Source: Candidatus Peregrinibacteria bacterium
GTDB taxonomy: Bacteria > Patescibacteriota > Gracilibacteria > UBA1369 > LOWO2-01-FULL-3
Assembly (NCBI GenBank): GCA_026395515.1
Contig: JAPLYN010000005.1
Location: 175,521 to 239,520, forward strand
DNA length: 64,000 nucleotides
Direction: 5' to 3'
This document shows, in pieces, positions 23,952-32,889 of the stretch; within the stretch, counting starts at the first letter, position 1; each line of letters begins with the position of its first letter. The notes beneath the pieces were generated by a model, which was not told where the DNA came from, did no database searches, and saw only the letters and a list, made by a program, of their open reading frames with translations. A program made the translations under genes and the position numbers.

Positions 23952-24879
23952 TGGCAAATCTAAGAGAATAAAGTGTTCCAGCAATTCCCAATATCAACGC
24001 TGGAATAACATAGATCAACAAATTAAACGAAAAGGCTTTGAAAAATAAACCAATAAAATTAACCAATAAATAATTATTAACATCAACTCCTGCTGGCTGA
24101 AACTTCAAAAGTGAAGGAAAAAAATAAAGACCAAGAACAAAAACTGACAAAAGAGACGAAGGCAATAAAATGGTTTTAGCTCCATACTTCATAATTTTAT
24201 GCCAAGGTTTTCCAACCAAAATAGCAACAGTCACCAATAAGAATAAACAGAAAGAGAAACCAATCACGAAAACCCAGTGAAAAGCTCCGTACACATAACC
24301 CCAAACATCACTTCCTAAAAAGGTAGGAACAGCAAGTTCTACATCAAAAGTATTAGGTAACTTAGAAAATAAAGTAATATCCATAATACTAGAAACTCTA
24401 GAAGAAAAATCAGCTTTAGCTAAACCTTTCTCCATACATTCAAAAGCTTTTGGCTTTACCTTATCAGCACAAGTAGGAACTCTCGCATACAAAATATTGG
24501 CCACCTCAGCGGTAAAATTAGCCTTTTTACTCTTGAAATCATCCAAAGGAAAATGCAAAACAGCATTCCCATCAACTACATTAGCTAAATCTTTTTTCAC
24601 AGAGACAAAAGATTTAGCAAAAAAATCAGAAGCATCCTCAGGAGTAAATACTTTCTTAAACACTTGCTGCCAATCCTTTTCACTAATATTTCCTAGCTCA
24701 TTAGATTCGTTAGTAGAAGGCAAATTCTCCGTTACAAAAGTATAACTAAAATTCGCCAAGTCCTTGGTATAAAAAGTCTGATCAAAGAAAGTATTATAAA
24801 AACCCAGAAAGAATGTCAGAGGCATTACAATCAAGGCGAAAAGTAACATCAACAACCAAACTAAAGCATTTTTAAACAT
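23941..24879 (-). CDS. hypothetical membrane protein with a large extracytoplasmic domain
   Basis: 312 aa. An N-terminal transmembrane helix (about 5-27), an extracytoplasmic domain of about 150 residues with a Cys pair ('PTCADKVKPKAFEC'), then three C-terminal transmembrane helices (about 193-216, 231-250, 271-298). No family recognised. Its promoter suggests a leaderless mRNA. Confidence 0.7.
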   Translation of the reverse strand: MFKNALVWLLMLLFALIVMPLTFFLGFYNTFFDQTFYTKDLANFSYTFVTENLPSTNESNELGNISEKDWQQVFKKVFTPEDASDFFAKSFVSVKKDLANVVDGNAVLHFPLDDFKSKKANFTAEVANILYARVPTCADKVKPKAFECMEKGLAKADFSSRVSSIMDITLFSKLPNTFDVELAVPTFLGSDVWGYVYGAFHWVFVIGFSFCLFLLVTVAILVGKPWHKIMKYGAKTILLPSSLLSVFVLGLYFFPSLLKFQPAGVDVNNYLLVNFIGLFFKAFSFNLLIYVIPALILGIAGTLYSLRFANEP

Positions 24880-24885
24880 GCAAAC

Positions 24886-24894
24886 ACTCTAGCA
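24886..24894 (-). promoter_or_regulatory. extended -10 (TGC-TAGAGT), leaderless arrangement
   Basis: Minus-strand TGCTAGAGT ends 6 nt before the ATG at 24879. The -35 position holds TTCAAT (24909-24914), three of six matches. Confidence 0.4.
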
Positions 24895-24914
24895 AATTTC
24901 CAGATATAATTGAA

Positions 24915-25901
24915 CTAAAACTCTAAAGATCTTTTTGACAAATCTTCAGAAACTATGGTGTATTTCAAATTCGCTTGGATTTTTCCTGGAAGCATAAAAC
25001 CGGAAGCCTTAGGATGTCCCCCACCGCCAAATACCGCAGCAATACGAGATAAATCCAAATCAGTTTGTCTTGTACGGAATGATCCTTTCACATTTCCTTT
25101 TCTATCTTCATTTAGTAATACCGCGAATTTCGTATCAGGAACCATATTCAAATAATCTACCACTCCACTTAATTGTTCTGGAGTAGAACCAACTTGTTCA
25201 TAATCCTCATCCTTCACCACAGACATCACCACTCCATCAGTTGTAACTTCTACCTTTTCTAAAACCTTTCCCCATAATCTCAAAGTCTCCAAAGATTTAG
25301 ATTTAAAAAGAGATTTAATAATACCTTTTACATTTGCGCCCTTAGACATAAGATCCGCAGAAACTTTATAAACTTCTTTGTCGGTATTGGAATGCATAAA
25401 ACCACCAGTATCTCCATAAATTCCAGCAAGCAAACAAGTCGCAATATCCGCATCAATAGTTACTCCCAGCTCCTTAAACATTCTATAAAGCATCACCGTA
25501 GTAGATGGAGCTACAGGATCAACAATATTCACTTTTCCAAAATGATCATTCGAAGCATGGTGATCAATATTGATAATAGGCACTGAAGATTCAAAAAAAT
25601 TAGCATACTTCAGGTGAAAATTAGTCATATAAGAAGCACCCGCATCTACAATAATTCTTAAATCAAATTCTTTTAAATCAAAATTATTTACGAACTCACC
25701 CAAGTAAGGAAAGAAATCCATCTCCTCATCAGGTTTATCCACACAAGCCAAAGTCACTTCCTTCCCTATACTTCCTAACCATAATCTCAAAGCCAATGCA
25801 GCACCGAGCGTATCAGCATCAGGTTTTCTGTGCGAAATAATTAGTATTTTCTGTGATTTTTCAATGTAACTGAGTACATCTTTATGTTTGTCTTCTATCA
25901 T
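24915..25901 (-). CDS. DHH/DHHA1 phosphoesterase (NrnA-like nanoRNase/pAp phosphatase)
   Basis: 328 aa, the size of NrnA. The DHH domain has 'SHRKPDADTLGA' (metal-binding DxD), 'IIVDAGAS' and 'NIDHHASNDHFG'; the DHHA1 domain ends with 'FGGGGHPKASGF'. Known members degrade 2-5-nt RNAs and 3'-phosphoadenosine 5'-phosphate, and some act on c-di-AMP/pApA. It has its own promoter, divergent from fmt. Confidence 0.9.
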   Translation of the reverse strand: MIEDKHKDVLSYIEKSQKILIISHRKPDADTLGAALALRLWLGSIGKEVTLACVDKPDEEMDFFPYLGEFVNNFDLKEFDLRIIVDAGASYMTNFHLKYANFFESSVPIINIDHHASNDHFGKVNIVDPVAPSTTVMLYRMFKELGVTIDADIATCLLAGIYGDTGGFMHSNTDKEVYKVSADLMSKGANVKGIIKSLFKSKSLETLRLWGKVLEKVEVTTDGVVMSVVKDEDYEQVGSTPEQLSGVVDYLNMVPDTKFAVLLNEDRKGNVKGSFRTRQTDLDLSRIAAVFGGGGHPKASGFMLPGKIQANLKYTIVSEDLSKRSLEF

Positions 25902-25924
25902 ATAGAACTGAACGAATAGAAGAT

Positions 25925-25952
25925 AGTATACAACTTTTCAGGAATTAGGCAA
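25925..25952 (-). promoter_or_regulatory. promoter for the DHH gene (TTGCCT-N16-TATACT)
   Basis: Minus-strand TTGCCT (25947-25952) is 16 nt from TATACT (25925-25930). The predicted start is near 25918, 17 nt before the ATG. Confidence 0.5.
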
Positions 25953-25953
25953 G

Positions 25954-25959
25954 TATAAT
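25954..25959 (+). promoter_or_regulatory. -10 box (TATAAT) for fmt
   Basis: Consensus TATAAT on the plus strand, about 45 nt before the fmt ATG, next to the divergent DHH promoter. No good -35 is visible. Confidence 0.4.
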
Positions 25960-26004
25960 TGGCAAATATACAGATTACTGATAATATGACAAAAATAAAA
26001 TCCT

Positions 26005-26913
26005 ATGAAAATAATATACTTTGGCACACCGGAATTCGCAGTAAAACCCCTAGAAAACCTCTACGGTGATAGTGAATTTGAAATTCTAGCAGTAGTTACT
26101 CAACCAGATAAACCTCAAGGCAGAAAACAGATTCTAACAGCCAGCCCAGTAAAAGATTGCGCTGAAAAACTTGGAATTCCTGTAATTCAACCAAAGAATA
26201 AAAAGGAATTAGCGGAAGAATTAGGCAAAATAGAGAAAGTCGATTTCTTTGTAGTTATTGCCTACGGCATGATTCTCACCAAGGAAGTTTTAGAAATGCC
26301 AAAGTTTGGACCAATTAATGTCCACGCTTCCCTTCTTCCAAAATATCGCGGAGCCTCCCCTATTCAAGAATCACTTCTACATGGCGACTCCAATACAGGA
26401 GTATCAATTATGGCCATGGATGAAACTATGGATCATGGAAACATCTATCTCATTAAAAGATTAAATATAGAAGAAAGCGATAGCCTAGAAAGTCTTACTA
26501 ATAAACTGTCGGAAATGTCGGCGGAAATTCTACCCCTAGCTCTAAAAGATATTAAGAACGGCATCCTCACACCACTTCCACAAAATCATCAAAAAGCTAC
26601 TTTCTGTCACAAGATAGAAAAAGAAGATGGCAAAATAGATTTCACAAAATCAGCGGTAGAAATCAAAAATATGCTTAGAGCTTTTACCCCATGGCCTGGA
26701 ATTTTTACTGAATTCAATGGCAAAAAAATTAAAATTATTGAAGCTACAACTTCTAACGACAAAATAGAACCAGGTAAATTCAAGATAGACGGCAAGATCT
26801 TGAAAATTGGGACAGCAAATGGCTCTCTCACCCCTTCTAAACTTCAAATTGAAGGCAAGAACGTTATGGACGCAGCAGCCTTTATAAACGGCTACAAATC
26901 ACAAATAAACTGA
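26005..26913 (+). CDS. fmt: methionyl-tRNA formyltransferase
   Basis: 302 aa, normal length. It formylates initiator Met-tRNA using 10-formyl-tetrahydrofolate, a use for the folate route encoded at the start of the window. Signatures: 'YFGTPEFAV' at the start, 'VVTQPDKPQGR', 'NVHASLLPKYRGASPIQ' (Asn and His catalytic) and 'TGVSIMAMDETMDHG' (catalytic Asp). The C-terminal OB-like domain has 'FTPWPG'. It ends in TGA, and its last 22 nt overlap the convergent gene. Confidence 0.97.
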   Translation: MKIIYFGTPEFAVKPLENLYGDSEFEILAVVTQPDKPQGRKQILTASPVKDCAEKLGIPVIQPKNKKELAEELGKIEKVDFFVVIAYGMILTKEVLEMPKFGPINVHASLLPKYRGASPIQESLLHGDSNTGVSIMAMDETMDHGNIYLIKRLNIEESDSLESLTNKLSEMSAEILPLALKDIKNGILTPLPQNHQKATFCHKIEKEDGKIDFTKSAVEIKNMLRAFTPWPGIFTEFNGKKIKIIEATTSNDKIEPGKFKIDGKILKIGTANGSLTPSKLQIEGKNVMDAAAFINGYKSQIN

Positions 26914-28163
26914 TTCCTAGACTTAGTTACATAAGCCATTACAAACCAGAATAGAAATTGCCCCTGGTACAGAGAAAAAAGATAGTGATCAAAGAGAGAA
27001 ATTATCATCAATACAAACATCAGAGCAAAAAGAACACACTCTTTGTTTTTTAGTGTTTCATAAATTCCATAAGAGAAAATCAAAAGCAAAGAGATAAGAC
27101 CGGCAAATCCAATTTCATTCAAAGCCAAAAGAAAAACATTATGCACGGGCTGATAATTCCATGGAAAAAGCTTGTAATAAGAAAACTGAGACATTGCCTC
27201 TGTAAAATTGCCCAAACCTACACCAAAAGGCTTATCGATAAAAAGTTTGCCGCTAATAGACAAAAATCTCACTCTTTCTAAGGCAGTAACCTCCGAAATT
27301 AAAGCCAAGACCATCAATACACCAGTCATCGCCAGCAAAAACAATTTCATCTTCGGCGTGAACTTTTTTTGAAAAAGGAAAAACGGCAAAAGTATCAAAG
27401 CCACCAAAGTAGTTTTAGAAAAAGTTAATAAAAATACTGTCAAAAGCACAAATAAAATTAAAATACTTAATTTATTTTTTACAAAAAACTCTTTTTTATA
27501 AAAAACATAAACAAAAACTAAAGAAATCGCCAAAAATCCAGAAAAAATATTTGGATGAGCAAAAGTTCCATATACCCTCAAAAGCTTAAATCCACCAAAA
27601 TCCAACTTCGCCACCCCCACCATGGAATTTGAAACTACCGATTCTCCCAGAATTTTTAAATCCAAAGAATGCTGAAGAATAAATTGAGCGAACCCAATTA
27701 CAGAAGAGAAAAACACAGATACTAACAGAGTAATAATCAAAGATTTAAAAGGAATGAGATCAAAAATCAGCAAAAGATAAATAATAAAAAATTCAAAAAC
27801 TCTCAAAAGAGAGAAAAAAGAATTTTCTAAATTAATTGAGAAAAACAAAGAAATGGCAGAGAAAAACACAAAAAAAGCACTAAGAAAAAGTAAATTTCTA
27901 TCAAATTTCAAACTATTCCACTCGAATTTATGATTTTCATTCAAAAGGAAATCAAAAGCAAGAAACAGCATCCCAATTAAAAAACAAATATCTGCTGCAT
28001 ACAAATAATGGCTGACAAAAGGAATAAATCCTCCAGCCTCATAAAGAGTAGAACTTGAAACCAAAAATTTTATAGGAAAAACAACACAGACAACAAAAAG
28101 ACACATGAAAATATTAGACATCCCACTTAAGCTAAATAGTCTTTTATTTTGTAGGTTTAGCAT
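26892..28163 (-). CDS. O-antigen ligase/polymerase (Wzy/WaaL-like) membrane protein
   Basis: 423 aa with about 11 hydrophobic segments. The Wzy_C-type signature is seen late: 'FIDKPFGVGLGNFTEAM' and 'YQPVHNVFLLALNEIGFAGL', where the conserved His of 'VHN' is expected in ligases. It acts on undecaprenyl-linked glycans in the membrane. It starts 20 nt inside the preceding binding-protein gene and would be co-expressed with it. Confidence 0.82.
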   Translation of the reverse strand: MLNLQNKRLFSLSGMSNIFMCLFVVCVVFPIKFLVSSSTLYEAGGFIPFVSHYLYAADICFLIGMLFLAFDFLLNENHKFEWNSLKFDRNLLFLSAFFVFFSAISLFFSINLENSFFSLLRVFEFFIIYLLLIFDLIPFKSLIITLLVSVFFSSVIGFAQFILQHSLDLKILGESVVSNSMVGVAKLDFGGFKLLRVYGTFAHPNIFSGFLAISLVFVYVFYKKEFFVKNKLSILILFVLLTVFLLTFSKTTLVALILLPFFLFQKKFTPKMKLFLLAMTGVLMVLALISEVTALERVRFLSISGKLFIDKPFGVGLGNFTEAMSQFSYYKLFPWNYQPVHNVFLLALNEIGFAGLISLLLIFSYGIYETLKNKECVLFALMFVLMIISLFDHYLFSLYQGQFLFWFVMAYVTKSRNQFICDL

Positions 28164-29637
28164 TATTTTTAAGGTCTTTCGTCTTAGCTTTAGGATCTAC
28201 CGGAGCTACCACAGCCTTTGGCACTACCAAGCCATCCGGAGGAAGCATTTCAGTTACCTTTGTCTGAGCATCCAGTAAAGCACTATTACCTACTCCAGCA
28301 AGATTTGCCTTAGTAATTACAGTTGTAAACAAGTCCTTATAAACAGAATAATCTAAAATTGGGAAACTCTCAGCGTAAGCCACCTGATCAGCAAAAACTC
28401 CATAAACTGGATCTTTTCTTTGATCTTCAATCATATCGCGACGACTTGTAGGCTTATGAGTTTTATTAAAGTAGTAATCGAGATTTTTCTTTTTAGTTAA
28501 TTCAATCAAAAAGTCCCAAGCAATATCCGGATGTTTAGAATTTCTAGAAACAGCTTCAGCAAAATAACTAGCATAAGCTACTCTCTTATTTTTTGAAACA
28601 CTTGGATCAAACAACTGAGGAGCCGGAGCAATACCAATATCCTTCACATTCAAAATCGTACCTCCTTTATCCTTCATAGAATTAATTGCCTTCACAATAT
28701 CATCGTAAGTATAAGCATAACCAAAAATCATCGAAACCTGTCCCTTAGCAAAAGCATCCACTTCCTTATTGCCAGTAGGATCGCTAACAACATATTCATT
28801 CCAAGAATAGTGACGTTGTTTTGAATCAGCAAAACTTACAAAAAGTCTTACCGCCTCAATTCCAGGATAAAGTGCCAAGCCCCCTTGTTGACCAGCAAAT
28901 GAAGCCTCAGAAAAATTATCATTATAAAATTTAGTACCATACTGAAGCATCAACAAATAAAGCGTATCCACACCACGGCTAATATTATCAGCTCTTCCAG
29001 CAGCAATTCCAGAAACCTCAAAACGAGAAAGACTATTGCTAGATTTATTTAATTGAATCACATCATCTTTAATACCTTCCCAAGTCTTAGAGGGTTTACC
29101 ACCTTTTGAAGCCAACCTATCTTCAACCTGTGCTTTATTGTAATACAAAGCCAAAGTATCAACCGTCATCGGCATTCCATAAACTTGCGTCACTCCATCT
29201 TTATCAGGACGAACTAGATCATTATAAGCAACATCTACAAAAGTCCCGCCGAAATCATTTGGCGTACCAAAAGTAATTGGCATTGGTATTAACTTCTTAT
29301 AATTACTCATAAACCAAGTATTCTGCATCGAGAAAATATCCGGACCACCACCTTCAGCCATCTCATTCAAAACAACTCTCTGGTATTCAGTAAAATCAGC
29401 AAATTGACGATAATTAATTTTCAAACCTGGATGATCAGTCTCATACTGTCTGATAATTGGATCCAAAATTTCCGAACTATCAAAAACCTTATAATAATTT
29501 AAGACAACGCCGTTATAATTTGCCTTAGCTGCTGTTGGGGCCTTTGTTCGACAACCAGTGACAAACAAAAGACTCACAATCAAAAGTATTGAAGTTGTGA
29601 GACGAATTTTTTTAGAATGAGGGGAATTCTTTATCAT
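28144..29637 (-). CDS. extracellular solute-binding lipoprotein, family 1 (sugar-type)
   Basis: 497 aa. Signal peptide with lipobox 'FVTGC' (Cys29). The mature part is an SBP_bac_1 fold: 'GPDIFSMQNTWFMSNY', 'YGMPMTVDTLALYYNK', 'GQVSMIFGYAYTY' and 'AWDFLIELT'. It would bind a carbohydrate at the cell surface. No ABC permease or ATPase gene is adjacent; instead an O-antigen-ligase-like gene follows with a 20-nt overlap. A proline/lysine-rich tail closes the protein. The gene overlaps the FmdB-like gene by 4 nt. Confidence 0.88.
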   Translation of the reverse strand: MIKNSPHSKKIRLTTSILLIVSLLFVTGCRTKAPTAAKANYNGVVLNYYKVFDSSEILDPIIRQYETDHPGLKINYRQFADFTEYQRVVLNEMAEGGGPDIFSMQNTWFMSNYKKLIPMPITFGTPNDFGGTFVDVAYNDLVRPDKDGVTQVYGMPMTVDTLALYYNKAQVEDRLASKGGKPSKTWEGIKDDVIQLNKSSNSLSRFEVSGIAAGRADNISRGVDTLYLLMLQYGTKFYNDNFSEASFAGQQGGLALYPGIEAVRLFVSFADSKQRHYSWNEYVVSDPTGNKEVDAFAKGQVSMIFGYAYTYDDIVKAINSMKDKGGTILNVKDIGIAPAPQLFDPSVSKNKRVAYASYFAEAVSRNSKHPDIAWDFLIELTKKKNLDYYFNKTHKPTSRRDMIEDQRKDPVYGVFADQVAYAESFPILDYSVYKDLFTTVITKANLAGVGNSALLDAQTKVTEMLPPDGLVVPKAVVAPVDPKAKTKDLKNNAKPTK

Positions 29638-29987
29638 ATTTCCAAGGTAAGTTTAGAGGAAGACTTACAAGGTGTTTTGCAGCTGCATCCACCGCCACAA
29701 CCACCACCGGATTTACTACATTTTCCGGGAGAACCATCGGTTCCACAACCACCACAACTCAGAGTCTTGTCACTCATAATTCCACTTAAATCCACTTTTA
29801 ATTTCTGTTTATCTAAAGTTTTGTCATGAGGACAAAATACTTTGTTTGGATAAAAATAAGTTTTATCTACACGTGAAATTTCATTAGCACCACAGCTAAT
29901 ACAATCTATATTGGAAGAATTAACAGAAGAAACAAGGTGTTCGAAAATCGCAGAACAGCTATCACACTTAAACTGAAAAATTGCCAT
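29634..29987 (-). CDS. FmdB-like zinc-ribbon protein with a Cys/Gly-rich tail
   Basis: 117 aa from the ATG at 29987 ('MAIFQFKCDSC'). An N-terminal zinc ribbon (Cys-x2-Cys near 8-11 and Cys-x2-Cys near 29-32) matches the FmdB/CxxC_CXXC_SSSS type. A second half contains many Cys and Gly residues ('SCGGCGTDGSPGKC', 'GGGCGGGCSC'), suggesting further metal binding. Probably a small regulatory or metal-handling protein; function unknown. Its promoter overlaps the ssb terminator. Confidence 0.75.
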   Translation of the reverse strand: MAIFQFKCDSCSAIFEHLVSSVNSSNIDCISCGANEISRVDKTYFYPNKVFCPHDKTLDKQKLKVDLSGIMSDKTLSCGGCGTDGSPGKCSKSGGGCGGGCSCKTPCKSSSKLTLEI

Positions 29988-30013
29988 AAAAATGTTAATC
30001 AATAACAAGTGGC

Positions 30014-30042
30014 ATTATAGAAAAGAGCCCTGAATTACTCAA
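30014..30042 (-). promoter_or_regulatory. promoter for the FmdB-like gene, embedded in the ssb terminator (TTGAGT-N17-TATAAT)
   Basis: Minus-strand TATAAT (30014-30019) directly follows the T-tract of the ssb terminator, and the -35 TTGAGT (30037-30042) lies in the terminator hairpin, 17 nt away. The predicted leader is about 20 nt. Confidence 0.55.
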
Positions 30043-30054
30043 GGCTCTTTTTCT
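30020..30054 (-). terminator. intrinsic terminator after ssb
   Basis: Outer 9-bp stem AAAAGAGCC/GGCTCTTTT with a smaller inner pairing, followed on the minus strand by TTTT and on the plus strand by TTTTT. It lies 8 nt after the ssb stop. Confidence 0.75.
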
Positions 30055-30061
30055 CAAAAGA

Positions 30062-30472
30062 CTAGGCCACAGCCAATTCTTCCTCCTCGGACTTGTCCAC
30101 CACTTCCTCAATTCCAATTTCGGAATTTCCAGACTTAGTTTTTTTCCAAGTAAGAATGTTTAAACCATCCGCCACTATTTCTGTACGAAAATGTTTCTTG
30201 CCATCATTGTCATCAAAAGAATGATTGGCCAAACGACCTTCTACGTAAATAGCCTGTCCTTTGTGCAGATAATCACCACAAATACCACCTAGCTTATTCC
30301 AAGCTAGTACACGATGGAAATCCACAATTTCCTTCTTAGAACCATCCTCATTACGGAAAATTCTGTTTGTAGCGATCGGAAAGTTTACCACGGTGTGACC
30401 GCTTTTTGTCTGCCTTACTTCCGGATCAGCAGCCAGATGCCCGATGAGCATCACTCGATTTAAGCTTCTCAT
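30062..30472 (-). CDS. ssb: single-stranded DNA-binding protein, no canonical C-terminal tip
   Basis: 136 aa. OB-fold signature 'LNRVMLIGHLAADPEVRQTKSG', 'FPIATNR', 'FHRVLAWNKLGGICGDYLHKGQAIYVEGRL' (split across strands). Residues 1-108 are the DNA-binding domain. The remaining ~28 residues are acidic ('EEVVDKSEEEELAVA') but end in Ala-Val-Ala, not in the Asp-Asp-x-Pro-Phe tip that recruits RecG, PriA, RecQ and other partners in most bacteria. Confidence 0.94.
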   Translation of the reverse strand: MRSLNRVMLIGHLAADPEVRQTKSGHTVVNFPIATNRIFRNEDGSKKEIVDFHRVLAWNKLGGICGDYLHKGQAIYVEGRLANHSFDDNDGKKHFRTEIVADGLNILTWKKTKSGNSEIGIEEVVDKSEEEELAVA

Positions 30473-30620
30473 AAAATTTGGGTTAAGAGATAAGCATCAC
30501 CATCATTAGCAGCCAAACATTAAATTTTCTTAAATTAATTCTAAATAAATTCTAAAATTCCTAAATTAGGCTTTAAATAAAGAAGAAAACATGGCAATAT
30601 GTACATCCGTAAAACAGATT

Positions 30621-31244
30621 ATGTTCACAGGAATAATTCAAGAAGTAGGCAAGGTGACAAAAATTGAAAAGACCTCGACAGGCCTTAGTATTATTATTGA
30701 AAGTAAAAAAGTGATTATAGATAAAAAAATTGGTGATTCCATATCTGTAAATGGTGCTTGTCTCACAATTGTTGGAATAAACAACAACAATGTGGAATTC
30801 AACGTAATAGAAGAGACTCTAGATAAAACTAATCTTAAGACTTTGGAAACTGGTAGCGAAGTAAATCTCGAACCAGCCCTAACTCTAAGCCAAGGAATAG
30901 ACGGACATCTCGTACAAGGACATGTAGATTGCGAAGGAATAGTAGAAAAATTTGAAGGACAAAAGTTAACAGTAAAATTTCCGTTAAACATTGCTGAATG
31001 CCTAGCTTTTAAAGGATCGGTTACTCTAAATGGCGTCAGCCTCACCATTTCAAATCTACAAGAAGACACCTTAACCGTATCTCTAATCCCCCACACTCTC
31101 GAAAATACTAATTTGAAAAATCTCACGAAAGGAAATAAAGTAAACATCGAAGTCGATCTCATCGCCAGATATTTAAAAAATATGATGGAGAAAAGAGACA
31201 ACGAAGCCAAATACGAATTTTTAAAAGAACGTAACCTTATCTAA
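30621..31244 (+). CDS. ribE: riboflavin synthase alpha chain
   Basis: 207 aa from the ATG at 30621, which gives the family start 'MFTGIIQEVG'; an ATG 10 codons upstream is ignored. Two lumazine-binding repeats follow each other (1-95 and 96-190), each with its 'GxV' and 'VNGxxLT' strands ('SVNGACLTI', 'TLNGVSLTI'). It dismutates two 6,7-dimethyl-8-ribityllumazine molecules to riboflavin. The stop shares a base with the ATG of ribH. Confidence 0.95.
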   Translation: MFTGIIQEVGKVTKIEKTSTGLSIIIESKKVIIDKKIGDSISVNGACLTIVGINNNNVEFNVIEETLDKTNLKTLETGSEVNLEPALTLSQGIDGHLVQGHVDCEGIVEKFEGQKLTVKFPLNIAECLAFKGSVTLNGVSLTISNLQEDTLTVSLIPHTLENTNLKNLTKGNKVNIEVDLIARYLKNMMEKRDNEAKYEFLKERNLI

Positions 31245-31699
31245 TGCAAACAGGTAAAACAAAAGATATACAAGTAAACGGCAGAAAATTGAAGATAGCT
31301 GTAGTGCTTCCATATTTCAATGAAGAACTCGGATTAGAGTTATTTGAAAATGTAAAAAAAGAATTGATTAGAAATAATGTATTAGAAAAAAATATTAGTT
31401 TTACGAGAGTTGCTGGCGCTTTGGAAATTCCCTTTGCCTGCAAAAAACTAGCAATGATTCAGCCAGATGCCATCATCGCTCTCGGCATCGTAATCAGAGG
31501 AGAAACAAGCCATTATGACCTAGTGACAGAAACTGCACATCAAGGATTAATGAAAGTACAATTGGAAGAAGTTGTGCCAATTATTTTTGGAATACTCGCT
31601 TGTGAAAATATCAAACAAGTAAAAGATCGCGTAAGTGAAAAAGGACTTAATAAAGGAAAGGAATTTGCTCAAGCAGCACTTATTCAAACTTTAATATAA
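31244..31699 (+). CDS. ribH: 6,7-dimethyl-8-ribityllumazine synthase
   Basis: 151 aa, normal length. It supplies the substrate of RibE. Signatures: 'VAGALEIPFACKKL' and 'GIVIRGETSHYDLV', where the His is the catalytic residue, and 'NKGKEFAQAAL' near the C terminus. It overlaps ribE by one base and is 4 nt from pgk. ribA, ribB and ribD are not in the window. Confidence 0.95.
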   Translation: MQTGKTKDIQVNGRKLKIAVVLPYFNEELGLELFENVKKELIRNNVLEKNISFTRVAGALEIPFACKKLAMIQPDAIIALGIVIRGETSHYDLVTETAHQGLMKVQLEEVVPIIFGILACENIKQVKDRVSEKGLNKGKEFAQAALIQTLI

Positions 31700-31703
31700 C
31701 CCT

Positions 31704-32888
31704 ATGAAAATCCGCACCCTCAAAGACCTTGCCTCCCTCAAAGGAAAAAAAGTTTTATTAAGAGTAGACTTCAACGTTCCACTGAAAAAAGACGGTAGTG
31801 TTCAAGACGACACAAGAATGGTGGAATCTTTACCAACAATTAAATATCTTCAGAAGAAAGGCGCTAAAATCATCATAGTAAGCCATTTAGGACGCCCAGA
31901 TGGAAAAGTAAAAGAAGAATTGAGACTCACGAAAGTAGCAAAGCATCTTCAGAAAATTCTAAAAAAACCAGTAAAGAAAGTAGATGAATGTATTGGCGAA
32001 AAAGTAGAAAAAGCTATTTCTGCGCTTAAAGACGGGCAAATTCTAATGCTCGAGAACGTACGCTTCCACAAAGAAGAGGAAGCTTGCGAAGTAAATTTCA
32101 CAAAGAAATTAGCGGCTCTAGCAGATATATACGTGAATGATGCATTCGGAACCGCTCATCGTCGTCACGCCTCTACAGCTGGCGTTGCAGACTATCTCAA
32201 AGCCTATGCTGGACTGCTTATGGAAAAGGAAATCAAACACCTCTCCCCTCTTCTCGATAAAAAAATTGCTAGACCACTAACTATGATTTTTGGTGGAGCA
32301 AAAATTGATACCAAGATTGGAATCATTCAACACTTTCTCAAAAAAGCCGATTACTTCCTCATGGGCGGAGCTTTAGCTAACACTTTCCTTTATGCTGAAG
32401 GCCACGACGTAGGAGGATCTATCTACGAAAAAGACAAGAAAGAAGTAGCCGTGAAAATAATGAAAGAAGCAGGAAAAGATAAATTCATTCTTCCAGTCGA
32501 TGTAGTGGTTTCCAATGAAATTTCCGATAAAGCTAAAACTAAAAATGTTTCTATTTCAGATGTAGCTGCAGATATGAAAATCCTCGACATTGGTAAGCAA
32601 AGCGCCTTAAACTTCTGCAAAATCCTCGCCAAATCCAAAACTGTGATCTGGAACGGCCCTCTCGGTCTCTGCGAATTCAAACCATTCCAAAAAGGCACAG
32701 AAGTTGTCGGCAAATTCCTAGCTAAGAAAAAATGCACCTCCATTCTCGGAGGTGGAGACACTGCCGACAGCTTAAAGAGACTAAAAATCAAACCTACAAA
32801 ATTCACCCATGTCTCCACAGGTGGCGGAGCATGTATTGAATTTTTATCTGGTGAAAAATTACCAGGAATAGAAGCTCTGAAGAAATAA
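31704..32888 (+). CDS. pgk: phosphoglycerate kinase
   Basis: 394 aa, normal length. Glycolytic ATP-forming step. N-terminal signature 'VLLRVDFNVPL', 'SHLGRPDGK' and 'LLENVRFHKEEE'; the C-terminal nucleotide domain has 'GGAKIDTKIGII' and the final 'HVSTGGGACIEFLSG'. It follows ribH after 4 nt, an unusual partner, so transcription may be shared. Confidence 0.97.
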   Translation: MKIRTLKDLASLKGKKVLLRVDFNVPLKKDGSVQDDTRMVESLPTIKYLQKKGAKIIIVSHLGRPDGKVKEELRLTKVAKHLQKILKKPVKKVDECIGEKVEKAISALKDGQILMLENVRFHKEEEACEVNFTKKLAALADIYVNDAFGTAHRRHASTAGVADYLKAYAGLLMEKEIKHLSPLLDKKIARPLTMIFGGAKIDTKIGIIQHFLKKADYFLMGGALANTFLYAEGHDVGGSIYEKDKKEVAVKIMKEAGKDKFILPVDVVVSNEISDKAKTKNVSISDVAADMKILDIGKQSALNFCKILAKSKTVIWNGPLGLCEFKPFQKGTEVVGKFLAKKKCTSILGGGDTADSLKRLKIKPTKFTHVSTGGGACIEFLSGEKLPGIEALKK

Positions 32889-32889
32889 C

